This document shows, one piece after another, positions 17,525 to 25,793 of a DNA stretch of 26,892 nt. This stretch comes from JBKHHU01 sp046539045. GTDB lineage: Bacteria; Planctomycetota; Phycisphaerae; SM23-33. The stretch spans positions 1 through 26,892 of the forward strand of contig JBKHHU010000020.1 of NCBI GenBank assembly GCA_046539045.1, given 5' to 3'. The notes under the pieces are model-generated. The model was not told the origin of the DNA. It made no database searches and worked only from the letters and a program-made list of their open reading frames with translations. The position numbers and the translations under genes were made by a program. The stretch's first letter is position 1; every line of letters begins with the position of its first letter.

Positions 17525-18430
17525 ATGAGCTTACTGGTCACCGGAAGTATCGGTATCGATACCGTCGAATCGCCCGCGGGCAGAATTGTCGACGCGCTGG
17601 GTGGGTCCAGCGTGTATTTCTCTTACGCGGCGGCGTTTTTCTCGCCGGTGCGGTTTGTCGGCGTCGTTGGTGAAGACTGCCCGACGAACTTCCTCAAACC
17701 GCTGCACGACAAACCGGAAATCGACATGGCCGGGCTCGAAGTCCGCGAAGGCAGCAAGACCTTCCGCTGGCATGGCAGATACCATGACGACGTCAACGAG
17801 CGGGATACCATCGAAGTCGATCTGAACGTGCTGGGCGAGGAAGGGCCAAGAATTCCCGACTCCTTCAAGGACAGCAAATACGTCTTCCTGGCCAACACGC
17901 ACCCTGCCCTGCAGATGCAACTGCTGGACAGCCTGAGCGACTCGGCGTTGGTCGTGGCCGACACCATGGACCTGTGGATCAAGACCGAGCATCCGCTGCT
18001 GCTGGAACTGATCAAACGCATCGACGGGCTGGTGCTGAACGATTCCGAAGCGAAGCTGCTGACCGGCAAGTACAACGTGGTCGAGGCGGGGCTGGAGATC
18101 TCGGCGATGTTGAAAAAGTTCTGCGTGATCAAGAAGGGCGAGCACGGCAGCCTGCTGTTCATGGGCGAGAAGGTCAGCGCCCTGCCGAGCTACCCGACAC
18201 TGAAAGTCGTGGACCCGACCGGCGCGGGCGACAGCTTCGCCGGGGCCATGATGGGGCACATCGCCGCCGAAGACAGCATCGATCGGGCGGTGATATGCAA
18301 GGCGATTGCTTACGGTACCGTCACAGCCTCGCTGGGCATCGAAGGGTTCTCGCTGAACCGCTTCCAGCAGGTGCGACGCGAGGACATCGAAGAGCGGATG
18401 GATCTGTTCCGGGATATCGTGGAGTTCTGA
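17525..18430 (+). CDS. PfkB-family sugar or nucleoside kinase
   Basis: 301 residues. The family fold is seen from the N-terminal VTGSIGIDTV and GGSSVYFSYAAA to the ATP-site signature D230-P-T-G-A-G-D236-S-F238, where D236 is the catalytic base. The N-terminal Gly-rich region and DTMDLW/NDSEAKLLTG stretches fit adenosine kinase/fructokinase-type members. The substrate cannot be assigned from the sequence. AAAGGACG about 10 bases before the ATG serves as ribosome binding site. The gene is followed after 19 bases by thpR and then by recA, so it heads a plus-strand group. Confidence 0.93.
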   Translation: MSLLVTGSIGIDTVESPAGRIVDALGGSSVYFSYAAAFFSPVRFVGVVGEDCPTNFLKPLHDKPEIDMAGLEVREGSKTFRWHGRYHDDVNERDTIEVDLNVLGEEGPRIPDSFKDSKYVFLANTHPALQMQLLDSLSDSALVVADTMDLWIKTEHPLLLELIKRIDGLVLNDSEAKLLTGKYNVVEAGLEISAMLKKFCVIKKGEHGSLLFMGEKVSALPSYPTLKVVDPTGAGDSFAGAMMGHIAAEDSIDRAVICKAIAYGTVTASLGIEGFSLNRFQQVRREDIEERMDLFRDIVEF

Positions 18431-18449
18431 GCAGAGACAGGAGCCGAAC

Positions 18450-19031
18450 ATGCCGATGCGGACTTTTCTTGCCGTCGATCTGGACGAGCCGACGCGGGCC
18501 TCGCTGGCTGAGCTGGCGGGGAAGGTCAGTCCGACGCTGGGGAAGATGAAGTTCGTGGCCCCGGAGAACCTGCACGTGACGATGAAGTTCCTGGGCGATG
18601 TGCCGGACGAGGTTGTTCGGGATGTATGCGAGGCGGCTGAGCGTGCTGCAACGCGGCTGAGCCCGTTCGACGTGTCGGTCAGCGGCTTGAGTTTCGTCCC
18701 GCCTAAGGGGCGACGGCTGCGGATGATCTGGGCGAACGTGCGGGATGAATCGGGCGGCTTGCGGCGCCTCTTCGATGAACTGGAGCTGGAACTCGGGGAG
18801 CTCGGGTACCCGCCGGAACCGCGGGAATTTGCTCCGCACGTGACCCTGGCGAGGGTGAAAGTCGCCCGCGATGCAGGGGCCGTCCGGGCGGCGCTGTCGG
18901 ACGTGGAGCAGCGGGATTTCGGCCTGGTGTCGGTCGGAAACCTGACGGTCTACCGTTCGGAACTGACGCGTCGCGGACCGGTCTATACACCGATGGCCCG
19001 TCCTGGGTTCGGCACCGGCGGGGGCGGCTGA
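18450..19031 (+). CDS. thpR: RNA 2',3'-cyclic 3'-phosphodiesterase (ThpR/LigT, 2H family)
   Basis: 193 residues. Both HxTx catalytic motifs of the 2H phosphoesterases are present: H42-V-T44 (NLHVTMKFLG) and H130-V-T132 (FAPHVTLARVK). The start FLAVDLDEPTR and the spacing between motifs match ThpR. Such enzymes open 2',3'-cyclic phosphates on RNA. A sound AGGAG lies 7 bases before the ATG; a second ATG two codons on is also possible. It follows the PfkB gene by 19 bases and probably shares its transcript. Confidence 0.93.
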   Translation: MPMRTFLAVDLDEPTRASLAELAGKVSPTLGKMKFVAPENLHVTMKFLGDVPDEVVRDVCEAAERAATRLSPFDVSVSGLSFVPPKGRRLRMIWANVRDESGGLRRLFDELELELGELGYPPEPREFAPHVTLARVKVARDAGAVRAALSDVEQRDFGLVSVGNLTVYRSELTRRGPVYTPMARPGFGTGGGG

Positions 19032-19051
19032 GCATATTTTGTAAGAAAAAT

Positions 19052-19090
19052 GTTAGGTAAGGGGTTGCGTGCCCCTAACACGTCCCTTAC
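19052..19090 (+). promoter_or_regulatory. Overlapping inverted repeats upstream of recA
   Basis: GTAAGGG (19057-19063) is perfectly complementary to CCCTTAC (19084-19090). Between them CCCCTAAC (19072-19079) is complementary to GTTAG plus GGGG (19052-19064, with four bases skipped), so the two pairings compete. No canonical SOS box (GAACnnnnGTTC or CTG-N10-CAG) is seen. A weak promoter-like TTGCGT (19065) falls in the loop. It may be a damage-response operator or an mRNA switch for recA. Confidence 0.35.
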
Positions 19091-19202
19091 TGTATATCTG
19101 TTGGGCGGGAGGCGTCTGATCTTCATGCCCGCAAATCATTATTGGAATAGAACCTAGCGGATCAAAGCCCCGTAGCGGGCGTCACGCCAAGGAGAGCGAA
19201 TC

Positions 19203-20309
19203 ATGGCCAGGTCCACACGGAAGAAGAGCAAGGCCAAACCGTCCAAGCAGATCGCGGAAGTCCCCGCCAACGATGAGAAACGTACAAAGGCGCTGGACGC
19301 GGCGATGAAGCAGATCGAGAAAGATTTCGGCACCGGCAGCATCATGCGGATGTCGGAAGACCGGGTGCAGAAAGTTGCAGGCATTCCCACCGGAGCCCTG
19401 AGTCTGGATGTGGCGCTCGGCGGGCAGGGCATGCCCCGCGGACGCGTCTGTGAGCTGTACGGCCCGGAATCGTCCGGTAAGACCACGCTGGCGCTGACGA
19501 TCGTCGGTCAGGCGCAGAAACAGGGCGGCGTGGCAGCATTCATCGATGCCGAGCATGCCCTGGATCCGACTTGGGCGAGCAAACTGGGCGTCAATCTCGA
19601 ACAGCTGCTGGTATCCCAGCCGGAATCGGGCGAACAGGCGCTGGAGATCTGCGAAATGCTCGTCCGGTCCAATGCGGTCGACGTGATCGTGGTCGACTCC
19701 GTGGCGGCACTGATTCCCCGGGCGGAGATCGAAGGGGAGATGGGCGATCACCAGGTCGGCACGCAGGCCCGCCTGATGAGCAAAGCCATGCGGAAGCTCG
19801 TCGGCGTGATCAGCAAGACGCGAACCAGCGTGATCTTCATCAACCAGATCCGCATGAAGATCGGCGTGATGTTCGGCAACCCGGAGACGACCCCCGGCGG
19901 ACAGGCGCTGAAGTTCTACAGTTCCGTCCGTATCGACGTCCGCCGCGTCAGCACCATCAAGGACGGCGACAATGCCATCGGCAACCGTGTGCGGGCACGC
20001 GTGGTGAAGAACAAGGTGGCCCCGCCGTTCCGGAAGACTGAGTTCGACATCATGTTCGAGGATGGTATCAGCTACGAAGGCGACCTGCTGGACCTCGCCG
20101 TCGAGCAGAACATCGTAGAAAAATCCGGCGCCTGGTTCAGCTACGGCGACGTCCGACTCGGGCAGGGCAGGGAAACTGCCAAAATTTTCATCAAGGACAA
20201 TCCGGACCTGGCCAAGGAAATCCAGGACAAGGTGATGGAGGAGGTCATGCCCCAACCCGTCGCCGACAAGAAAGCCGAAGATCCCGAACAGGCCAAAGAG
20301 GAAGAATAG
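19203..20309 (+). CDS. recA: RecA recombinase
   Basis: 368 residues. Walker A is G87-P-E-S-S-G-K-T94, the Walker B region is DVIVVDSVAAL, and loop L2 residues are seen in MRKLVGVISKTRTSVIFINQIRMKIGVMFGNPETTPGGQALKFY. The first 20-25 residues are unusually basic, beyond the common RecA start; the core begins at KRTKALDAAMKQIEKDFG. RecA forms the ATP-dependent strand-exchange filament and triggers LexA cleavage. AAGGAGAGCG lies close before the ATG. Upstream lies a 171-base gap with inverted repeats; downstream a paired element precedes aroA. Confidence 0.99.
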   Translation: MARSTRKKSKAKPSKQIAEVPANDEKRTKALDAAMKQIEKDFGTGSIMRMSEDRVQKVAGIPTGALSLDVALGGQGMPRGRVCELYGPESSGKTTLALTIVGQAQKQGGVAAFIDAEHALDPTWASKLGVNLEQLLVSQPESGEQALEICEMLVRSNAVDVIVVDSVAALIPRAEIEGEMGDHQVGTQARLMSKAMRKLVGVISKTRTSVIFINQIRMKIGVMFGNPETTPGGQALKFYSSVRIDVRRVSTIKDGDNAIGNRVRARVVKNKVAPPFRKTEFDIMFEDGISYEGDLLDLAVEQNIVEKSGAWFSYGDVRLGQGRETAKIFIKDNPDLAKEIQDKVMEEVMPQPVADKKAEDPEQAKEEE

Positions 20310-20356
20310 GAAAAGGCGCTGATCGACGGCGGAGGGGTGTCTGTCGCTCGCCGTGT

Positions 20357-20415
20357 GCAGCTCGCACCAGCCGGATACTGGGCCGGGGGAACCCGCCAGA
20401 CCGGGTGCGGGCTGC
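20357..20415 (+). promoter_or_regulatory. Highly paired RNA-like element between recA and aroA
   Basis: GCAGCTCGCACC (20357-20368) pairs with GGTGCGGGCTGC (20404-20415) over twelve base pairs, one being G-U. Inside, CTGG (20378-20381) pairs with CCAG (20396-20399), and CGGG (20384-20387) with CCCG (20392-20395), closed by a GGAA tetraloop with a two-base bulge between. A short TTT follows the outer stem. It could be the recA terminator, or a structured leader of aroA, whose ATG lies 70 bases further on. Confidence 0.5.
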
Positions 20416-20485
20416 TTTGCTGCGCGCTTGACTTGACCGGCTTCGGACGCGATGCTCTGAGGAAGGCAAAAAGGAGACCGCGCCC

Positions 20486-21766
20486 ATGGACCTGACCGTT
20501 TCCGCATCCAGCACGTTGCGTGGGAACGTTCGCATCCCCGCCAACAAGAGCCATTCATTCCGCGCCCTCATCATGGCCGGCCTGGCCGAGGGCACCAGCC
20601 ACATTATTTCCCCCGCCGTCAGCAGCGACTGGTATCGCGGAGTGGAAGCGCTAAAGATGTTTGGAGCCAAGGTGCATCAGGACGACGACAGCTGGATCGT
20701 GCAAGGCGTAGCCGGTCAGCCGCGAACGCCGGATGACGTGATCGATTGCGGTAACAGCGGTATCATTCTCCGATTCTTCATGGGACTGGCGGCCTGTTGC
20801 GACGGGTACACCGTTCTCTCCGGCGACCATTCCATTCGTCACATCCGGCTGTGCCAGTCGCTCGTGGATGCACTGAACAATGTGGGTGCCTGGGCGGTTT
20901 CGACCAAGAACGACGGGCACGCACCGGTCGTGGTTCGCGGGAAGATGACCGGCGGGAAAACGGTGATCGACGGTCTGTCCAGCCAGCCGGTTTCGGCACT
21001 GCTGATCGCCGCGTCGCTGATCGACAACCCGACCGAACTGCTGGTCGAGCGGGCCGGCGAGAAACCATGGGTCGGTTTAACGCTGGACTGGCTTGCCCGA
21101 TGCGGCGTAGAAGTCGAGAATGACAATTTCGATCGCTATCGCGTGCCCGGCGGGGCTCGTTGGGACGGGTTCGAATCGCGGATCCCGCTGGACTGGTCGG
21201 CTGCGTTGTACCCGATCGTCGCCGGCGTGCTAACGCCCGGAAGCGAGGTCCGCATCCCCGGAATGGACATCCGCGACTCCCAGGGCGACAAGGCCGTCAT
21301 CGAGGTCCTGCGCAACATGGGCGCCGACATCACCGTCGACGGCGATACGATCGTCGCTCGCCACAGCGATCTGACCGGCTGCGAGATCGATTGCAACGAT
21401 TTCATCGACCAGTTCATGCTCCTTGCCGTGGTCGGCACCGCCGCGGAAGGTCAGACTGTCCTGACGAACGCCGAGGTATGTCGCCACAAGGAATGCGACC
21501 GCATCAGCGAGATGCGCAAGGCCCTCCAGGCGATGGGCGCGGACGTCGAGGAGCGGGAAGACGGACTGGTCATCCGGCAGTCGCGACTGCACGGGGCCGA
21601 TCTCGACAGCCGGGCCGACCATCGCATGGTGATGACGCTGTCGGTCGCGGCCATGCTGGCCGATTCCCCAAGCACGATCAGCGACATTGAATGTGTCGCA
21701 AAGACGTTCCCGGATTTCGTGCAGCAGATGAAGGCGCTCGGAGCCGAAATGGACGCACGCGAGTAG
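20486..21766 (+). CDS. aroA: 3-phosphoshikimate 1-carboxyvinyltransferase (EPSP synthase)
   Basis: 426 residues, normal for the enzyme, which joins phosphoenolpyruvate to shikimate 3-phosphate in the aromatic amino-acid pathway. The start IPANKSHSFRAL matches the usual PxxKSxxxRAL with an altered first part; the GNSGIILRF loop corresponds to GNAGTxMR; VCRHKECDRI replaces the usual KESDRI; DHRMVMTLSVAAM is the C-terminal motif. The variant HKECDR and GIILRF stretches lie near the substrate and glyphosate site, so inhibitor response may differ. AAAAAGGAG lies 9 bases before the ATG. Confidence 0.96.
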   Translation: MDLTVSASSTLRGNVRIPANKSHSFRALIMAGLAEGTSHIISPAVSSDWYRGVEALKMFGAKVHQDDDSWIVQGVAGQPRTPDDVIDCGNSGIILRFFMGLAACCDGYTVLSGDHSIRHIRLCQSLVDALNNVGAWAVSTKNDGHAPVVVRGKMTGGKTVIDGLSSQPVSALLIAASLIDNPTELLVERAGEKPWVGLTLDWLARCGVEVENDNFDRYRVPGGARWDGFESRIPLDWSAALYPIVAGVLTPGSEVRIPGMDIRDSQGDKAVIEVLRNMGADITVDGDTIVARHSDLTGCEIDCNDFIDQFMLLAVVGTAAEGQTVLTNAEVCRHKECDRISEMRKALQAMGADVEEREDGLVIRQSRLHGADLDSRADHRMVMTLSVAAMLADSPSTISDIECVAKTFPDFVQQMKALGAEMDARE

Positions 21767-21793
21767 ATTTCTTCTTCAGCAAACGGGTGGGCG

Positions 21794-22660
21794 ATGAACA
21801 GCGAACCCCCAACAACGCCCGGGCCGGAGGAACCGGAAGGCCGCGAGTATAGACTGGCGGAGGTGGCTCCGGATGACCCGAACCTGCCCCGACCGTACCA
21901 GGAAATGCTCGCACAGGAACCAACCGACCTGCCCGAGGACGAGGTGCTGTACGTCCCGGTCACCCCGGGGTGGTTCTATCGGCTGATCCCTCACGCGCTT
22001 GTCTACCCGGTAACCAGCCACGGCAAATGGATCATCGGCATCCTCGTGGCGGTCGCTGTGTTCTGCTCCCTGCTGGCAGCTCTGTCGGTGTGGGTGGGAA
22101 CCCTCCTGCTGGTGATCCAGTTTGCCTTCGCACCGCTGGTCCTGACCGGGCAGTTCATGCGGATTATCGAGTCCAGCGCGGAAGGCGATCACGAAATGCC
22201 CGACTGGTTCGAACTCGACCATTCGCAGATCACGCTGTTCGGGCGATGGCTGCTGACCACCGCGATGTACACCTGTCCGTTCCTGCTGCTGAGTTGCTTC
22301 GGCCTGTCCGAGCCTGCCGTCCTTTCATTGCTGGTCAGTTGTCTGCTGCTGCCGATGGCGTGGCTGGTGGTCTCCGTTCGAGACGGCTGGGGCGGGCTGA
22401 ATCCACTGACGGTATTCAAATGGTGGGGGCTGTCTCTCCCGGCTTACCTGGTGATCCTGGTGATCATGCTGCTGTTCGCGGTGTGGCTGTGGATGGACCT
22501 GCTGGCGGCAGGAGGTTTCGGCGGCGTGGCTGCGGTCGCCATCGTGAACCTGTTCATCCCGATGGGGGCGTACCTGATGTTCGTCATCGCCCGCCTTCTG
22601 GGCGTGCTCTACTGGACCCATGCCCGGCGCTTGGAAGGGCCGGACCCGGCAGGGTACTGA
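21794..22660 (+). CDS. Polytopic membrane protein, unknown function
   Basis: 288 residues. A proline-, glutamate-rich cytoplasmic-type N-terminus of about 70 residues (PYQEMLAQEPTDLPEDEVLY) is followed by about six hydrophobic segments, with a short acidic loop (EGDHEMPDWFELDHSQ) between the second and third. I do not recognise a family, and no catalytic motif or transport signature is visible. It follows aroA by 27 bases, so it may be cotranscribed. GGGTGGGCG before the ATG is a modest ribosome binding site. Confidence 0.85.
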   Translation: MNSEPPTTPGPEEPEGREYRLAEVAPDDPNLPRPYQEMLAQEPTDLPEDEVLYVPVTPGWFYRLIPHALVYPVTSHGKWIIGILVAVAVFCSLLAALSVWVGTLLLVIQFAFAPLVLTGQFMRIIESSAEGDHEMPDWFELDHSQITLFGRWLLTTAMYTCPFLLLSCFGLSEPAVLSLLVSCLLLPMAWLVVSVRDGWGGLNPLTVFKWWGLSLPAYLVILVIMLLFAVWLWMDLLAAGGFGGVAAVAIVNLFIPMGAYLMFVIARLLGVLYWTHARRLEGPDPAGY

Positions 22661-22724
22661 TTCGCCTGCTGTAAAACATCCCAAAGGACGCAACCTTCGG
22701 CTCGCAAAGCCCGCGGGGCGTTAG

Positions 22725-22730
22725 TATACT
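22725..22730 (+). promoter_or_regulatory. Possible -10 element for rpiB
   Basis: TATACT lies 35 bases before the rpiB ATG, inside TTAGTATACTTCG. No clear -35 is seen at the right spacing, so confidence is low. Confidence 0.3.
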
Positions 22731-22765
22731 TCGCAGTCCGTTTTTCTAACAGGAAGGGCAGGACC

Positions 22766-23197
22766 ATGAAATTAGCCGTGGGATGCGACCACGCCGGCTT
22801 CGAGTACAAAGAACGCATCAAGCAGCACCTGGTCGACAACGGCCATGAGGTCGAAGATTTTGGCACCGATTCGTCGGAATCGGTCGATTATCCGGACTTC
22901 ATCAGGCCGACCGCCGAGGCGGTTGCATCGGGCCGGTGCGAGCGCGGGTTCGTATTCGGAGGCTCGGGCAACGGAGAGGCCATCGTCTCCAACCGCGTCC
23001 CGGGCATTCGCTGCGCCATCGCCTGGGACCTGCGGTCTGCCAGACTGAGTCGACGGCACAACGATGCCAATATGCTCTCAATGGGGCAACGGATGCTCGC
23101 CATCGAGGAAGCGCTGGAGATCGTCGACCTCTGGATGCAGACGGAGTTCGAAGGCGGCAGGCACCAGCGCCGCATCGACAAGATTGACCAAGAGTAG
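22766..23197 (+). CDS. rpiB: Ribose-5-phosphate isomerase B, actinobacterial-type active site
   Basis: 143 residues. The enzyme interconverts ribose 5-phosphate and ribulose 5-phosphate. The fold is clear from VGCDHAGFEYKE and DYPDF to RRHNDANMLSMGQR. The catalytic Cys of the E. coli-type enzymes is absent: the loop reads FGGSGNGE71, as in the mycobacterial type where a Glu takes the role of base. A well-placed AGGAAGGGCAGG precedes the ATG. The next gene begins 7 bases after the stop. Confidence 0.95.
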   Translation: MKLAVGCDHAGFEYKERIKQHLVDNGHEVEDFGTDSSESVDYPDFIRPTAEAVASGRCERGFVFGGSGNGEAIVSNRVPGIRCAIAWDLRSARLSRRHNDANMLSMGQRMLAIEEALEIVDLWMQTEFEGGRHQRRIDKIDQE

Positions 23198-23204
23198 GCG
23201 ACAC

Positions 23205-23969
23205 ATGCGTGGTCGAGTCATAGCCATTGTTTTGGTGGCGGGAATCCTCGTTGCGGTGACGTCGTATTGGGCGCTGAACCGGCCGACCGGCGGCGAGACT
23301 GCAGACAACTCCGGTAACGCTACGTCCGGTCCAAGTCAACCGGGCCCGGCCGAACTGCAGGTGCGGGAATCCGGGGCTATCCGCAATGTCTTTTTCCGCC
23401 GGGGCGATGGTGAGTGGAGGAATCTGACGCAATTCACTCGCCCTTGTCATGTGCACGACTCGGCGGTTTCGCCTTCGGGTCGGTACGCGTATGTATGGCA
23501 CAGTGACCGCCCGCCGCGGCAGTTGGCGGTGTACGATCTCATGGGGCAAGGGGATCTTGTTGCCGATTTCGTCCCCGGGTACGGCGGTTCGCTCCAATGG
23601 ACGGTGGCGGATACGATTCTGCACCGCTGGGGGGCGGGAACGGGTGCACGGAATTATGTAGTTTACGACCGCCAGGGCAAGGAACTGCTTTCCGGCGGGA
23701 CCAGCGGAGACGAAGTGTCACCGGATGGGAGCTACCTTCTGACATTCCCAACTCTTATGGCTTCAGACGAGCCGCTGCAGGTGATCGCGTTACGCACGCT
23801 TACAATCCGACCGCTGATGACTGACATCCGGACGGTCACCGACTTGCAGTGGCTGGATGGTTCGACCTTGCGCATGGACTACAGGGATGATGCGCAAGAG
23901 GAACGAACGATGATCATTTCCGGACTCAAGAGCGGCTCGGAACCGGTTACCATCTGGCCGGCTGACTAA
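23205..23969 (+). CDS. Single-TM protein with beta-propeller-like extracytoplasmic part
   Basis: 254 residues from the ATG at 23205. One hydrophobic segment (about 4-24) is followed by a Gly-, Asn- and Thr-rich linker and then repeats resembling WD40/TolB blades (DSAVSPSGRYAYVW, GDEVSPDGSYLLTF). Only about three to four blades can be traced, fewer than in a closed propeller, so partner proteins or a partial propeller are possible. It starts 7 bases after rpiB, so it is probably cotranscribed. Its stop overlaps the end of truB by four bases on the opposite strand. Function unknown. Confidence 0.85.
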   Translation: MRGRVIAIVLVAGILVAVTSYWALNRPTGGETADNSGNATSGPSQPGPAELQVRESGAIRNVFFRRGDGEWRNLTQFTRPCHVHDSAVSPSGRYAYVWHSDRPPRQLAVYDLMGQGDLVADFVPGYGGSLQWTVADTILHRWGAGTGARNYVVYDRQGKELLSGGTSGDEVSPDGSYLLTFPTLMASDEPLQVIALRTLTIRPLMTDIRTVTDLQWLDGSTLRMDYRDDAQEERTMIISGLKSGSEPVTIWPAD

Positions 23970-24838
23970 TTCGCCCCCGTCTCGAACACCGGTCTTCCGC
24001 CGAGTTTCCGCGGCCTGCGCAGCTTCAGTAGAGCAATAAGTCTACCCGCCTCATCGACCGCTGCGAGATCCCCCGGGGTCTGCTCGTCAGCCAACGGATT
24101 GTCAATAAACTGCCCGCGCCGTAAGCGATCTTCCTGCCATGGAGACACCACAACTCTCTCGAAGCCCGTTAGCGCCAGCAGGGGAGTTACCAGGTGTTGC
24201 TCGGGATCAGCCTCGTGCAGCGGTACGGCAGCATCCAGCGTGAAGGCGCCCACGGCTGTGCGAGTGAGCGTGCGGCAATACCCGCCGACGCCCAAGCGCG
24301 CGCCGATGTCGCGGGCAATCGAGCGAATGTACGTGCCGCTGCCGCATCGCACCTGGATATCCAGCGTCGGCCATTCGTATCGAAGAACCTCGATACCGTG
24401 AATAGTCACCTTCCGGGGCGGGATATCGAACTGCTCGCCCGCACGGGCCAAATCGTATGCCCGCCTGCCCATGATGTGCACAGCCGAGTGCGCCGGGGGA
24501 ATCTGATCGACCGAGCCGACGAACTCTGCCGCTGCAGCGACGACGTCCCCGATCGGTGGTTCGGCATCGCTTTGGCAGGTAATCTCGCCTTCGCGATCGT
24601 CGGTGGTGCTGGTGGCGCCCAGGGTGATCTGCGTGCGATAGGTTTTGGGCGCCCGCTGCACGTAGTCGGCCAGTCGCGTCGCCGGTCCGACGCAGACAAT
24701 CAGCACGCCATCGGCAAGCGGGTCGAGCGTGCCGGCGTGGCCGACCTTCGTCTTTCGCGGCAGCTGTCGCCGCACCTGGTACACGGCGTCGTGGCTGGTG
24801 GGGCCGACCGGTTTGTTAACGTTGAGAAAGCCAAACAT
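23966..24838 (-). CDS. truB: tRNA pseudouridine(55) synthase TruB
   Basis: 290 residues from the ATG at 24838, which gives the family's usual start MFGFLNVNKPVGPTS; an ATG at 24850 would add four residues. The catalytic Asp is D39 in HAGTLDPLADGVL. TruB converts U55 in the T-loop of tRNAs to pseudouridine. The C-terminal domain, rich in arginines, has a short basic end. It is the last gene of a minus-strand group after the nuclease-like gene, and meets the plus-strand propeller gene tail to tail. Confidence 0.96.
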   Translation of the reverse strand: MFGFLNVNKPVGPTSHDAVYQVRRQLPRKTKVGHAGTLDPLADGVLIVCVGPATRLADYVQRAPKTYRTQITLGATSTTDDREGEITCQSDAEPPIGDVVAAAAEFVGSVDQIPPAHSAVHIMGRRAYDLARAGEQFDIPPRKVTIHGIEVLRYEWPTLDIQVRCGSGTYIRSIARDIGARLGVGGYCRTLTRTAVGAFTLDAAVPLHEADPEQHLVTPLLALTGFERVVVSPWQEDRLRRGQFIDNPLADEQTPGDLAAVDEAGRLIALLKLRRPRKLGGRPVFETGAN

Positions 24839-24876
24839 CCCGCAAAGCATACCGATTCATCGCGGCCGGGCAAGTG

Positions 24877-25530
24877 TCAGGATCCGTCACGCTGCGGAAG
24901 CTCTAGCCGATATCGCCCGTAGCGATAGTATTTCGGAAGATCCTTCTGCTGGACTTCCGCCCAGAGTCCTCGTCCTTCCCGCATCGCCTGACGCTGCAGT
25001 TTGAGGAACTGCTTCTTCCGCGGATGATCGAACCGTCCGCCTCCCGGGCTGGCATACGCGTAGCCCTGTTCGACGAGTTGTGGATTGAGCATCGATCCGT
25101 CGGGCAAGTATACATACGCCAACAGCCTGCCGTAATCGCCCCGCGTTCGCGTCGGCACCAGCTCCAGGCGCACCGTCCGTCCCTCCGTCCACGTTTTGGT
25201 TTGTTTGCTGGCCTCCGGCCCGAAATGCTCCACCGGATGGTTCTCCCGGACCGTCTCCGGAGTGTCCACGCCCCAGAGCCTCACGCGGGTCTCCGCCGAG
25301 CCGGCGTCCGGTACGTCCAGGATCAGCGTGTCGCCGTCTACCGCCCGCTTCACAGTGAACGTCTTTCCGTCATACCTGGCCATGTCATCGGTGGGCGCAG
25401 GCGTTGGAAGACATCGATCCAGCGAGACGGCCGTGATCGTCATCACCACCGCCAGCACAGCCCCGAAGCCCAAGCGGATCGCGCGCTGTGTGTTGCGCTG
25501 ACGATGTGTCATCTTCGGTCTGTCAGCCAT
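24877..25530 (-). CDS. Membrane-anchored thermonuclease-like (SNase) protein
   Basis: 217 residues. A basic N-terminus and one hydrophobic segment (about 19-38) anchor it. The SNase core begins FTVKRAVDGDTLILDV with D65-G-D67 at the metal site, then R84-L-W-G-V-D89-T-P-E92, and GDYGR135-LLAYV. R84, E92 and R135 correspond by motif to the catalytic Arg, Glu and Arg of the staphylococcal nuclease. All are present, so it is probably active against nucleic acid outside the membrane. It starts 17 bases after the 81-residue gene stops. Confidence 0.92.
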   Translation of the reverse strand: MADRPKMTHRQRNTQRAIRLGFGAVLAVVMTITAVSLDRCLPTPAPTDDMARYDGKTFTVKRAVDGDTLILDVPDAGSAETRVRLWGVDTPETVRENHPVEHFGPEASKQTKTWTEGRTVRLELVPTRTRGDYGRLLAYVYLPDGSMLNPQLVEQGYAYASPGGGRFDHPRKKQFLKLQRQAMREGRGLWAEVQQKDLPKYYRYGRYRLELPQRDGS

Positions 25531-25547
25531 GGGTCTCCATCGGGGCT

Positions 25548-25793
25548 CTACACGCCGGCCGATTGCTTGCGGATCATCTGTTCCAACGCGTCCCAGCCGG
25601 CAAGTTGCTGCTCGGTCATGGTCGCTTCCCGCCCGGTGGCCAGGTGGTGTCGGAGGCTGAGTTCTTGCAGATCGCGATTGCCTGCCGGGGGCGCCTCTTG
25701 TTCAGTTCCGGCAACCGGGTGTGCGGCGTAAGGGTTGGTACTGTCGTCAAAGTTGCCGGCAAACAACCGCTTGAGAAAGTCTACGATTCCCAC
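25548..25793 (-). CDS. Small 81-residue protein with GTG start
   Basis: GTG at 25791-25793 is preceded by AGGAG (25801-25805) with a 7-base spacer, which strongly supports this start. The protein has a short amphipathic N-terminus (GIVDFLKRLFAG), an NPYAAHP stretch and a helical C-terminal half (EQQLAGWDALEQMI). No family is recognised. It is the first gene of the unit carrying the SNase and TruB genes. Confidence 0.75.
   Translation of the reverse strand: MGIVDFLKRLFAGNFDDSTNPYAAHPVAGTEQEAPPAGNRDLQELSLRHHLATGREATMTEQQLAGWDALEQMIRKQSAGV

Noticed and set aside
19182..20558. 458-codon antisense frame opposite recA
   Set aside because: It lies wholly opposite RecA, whose frame is certain.
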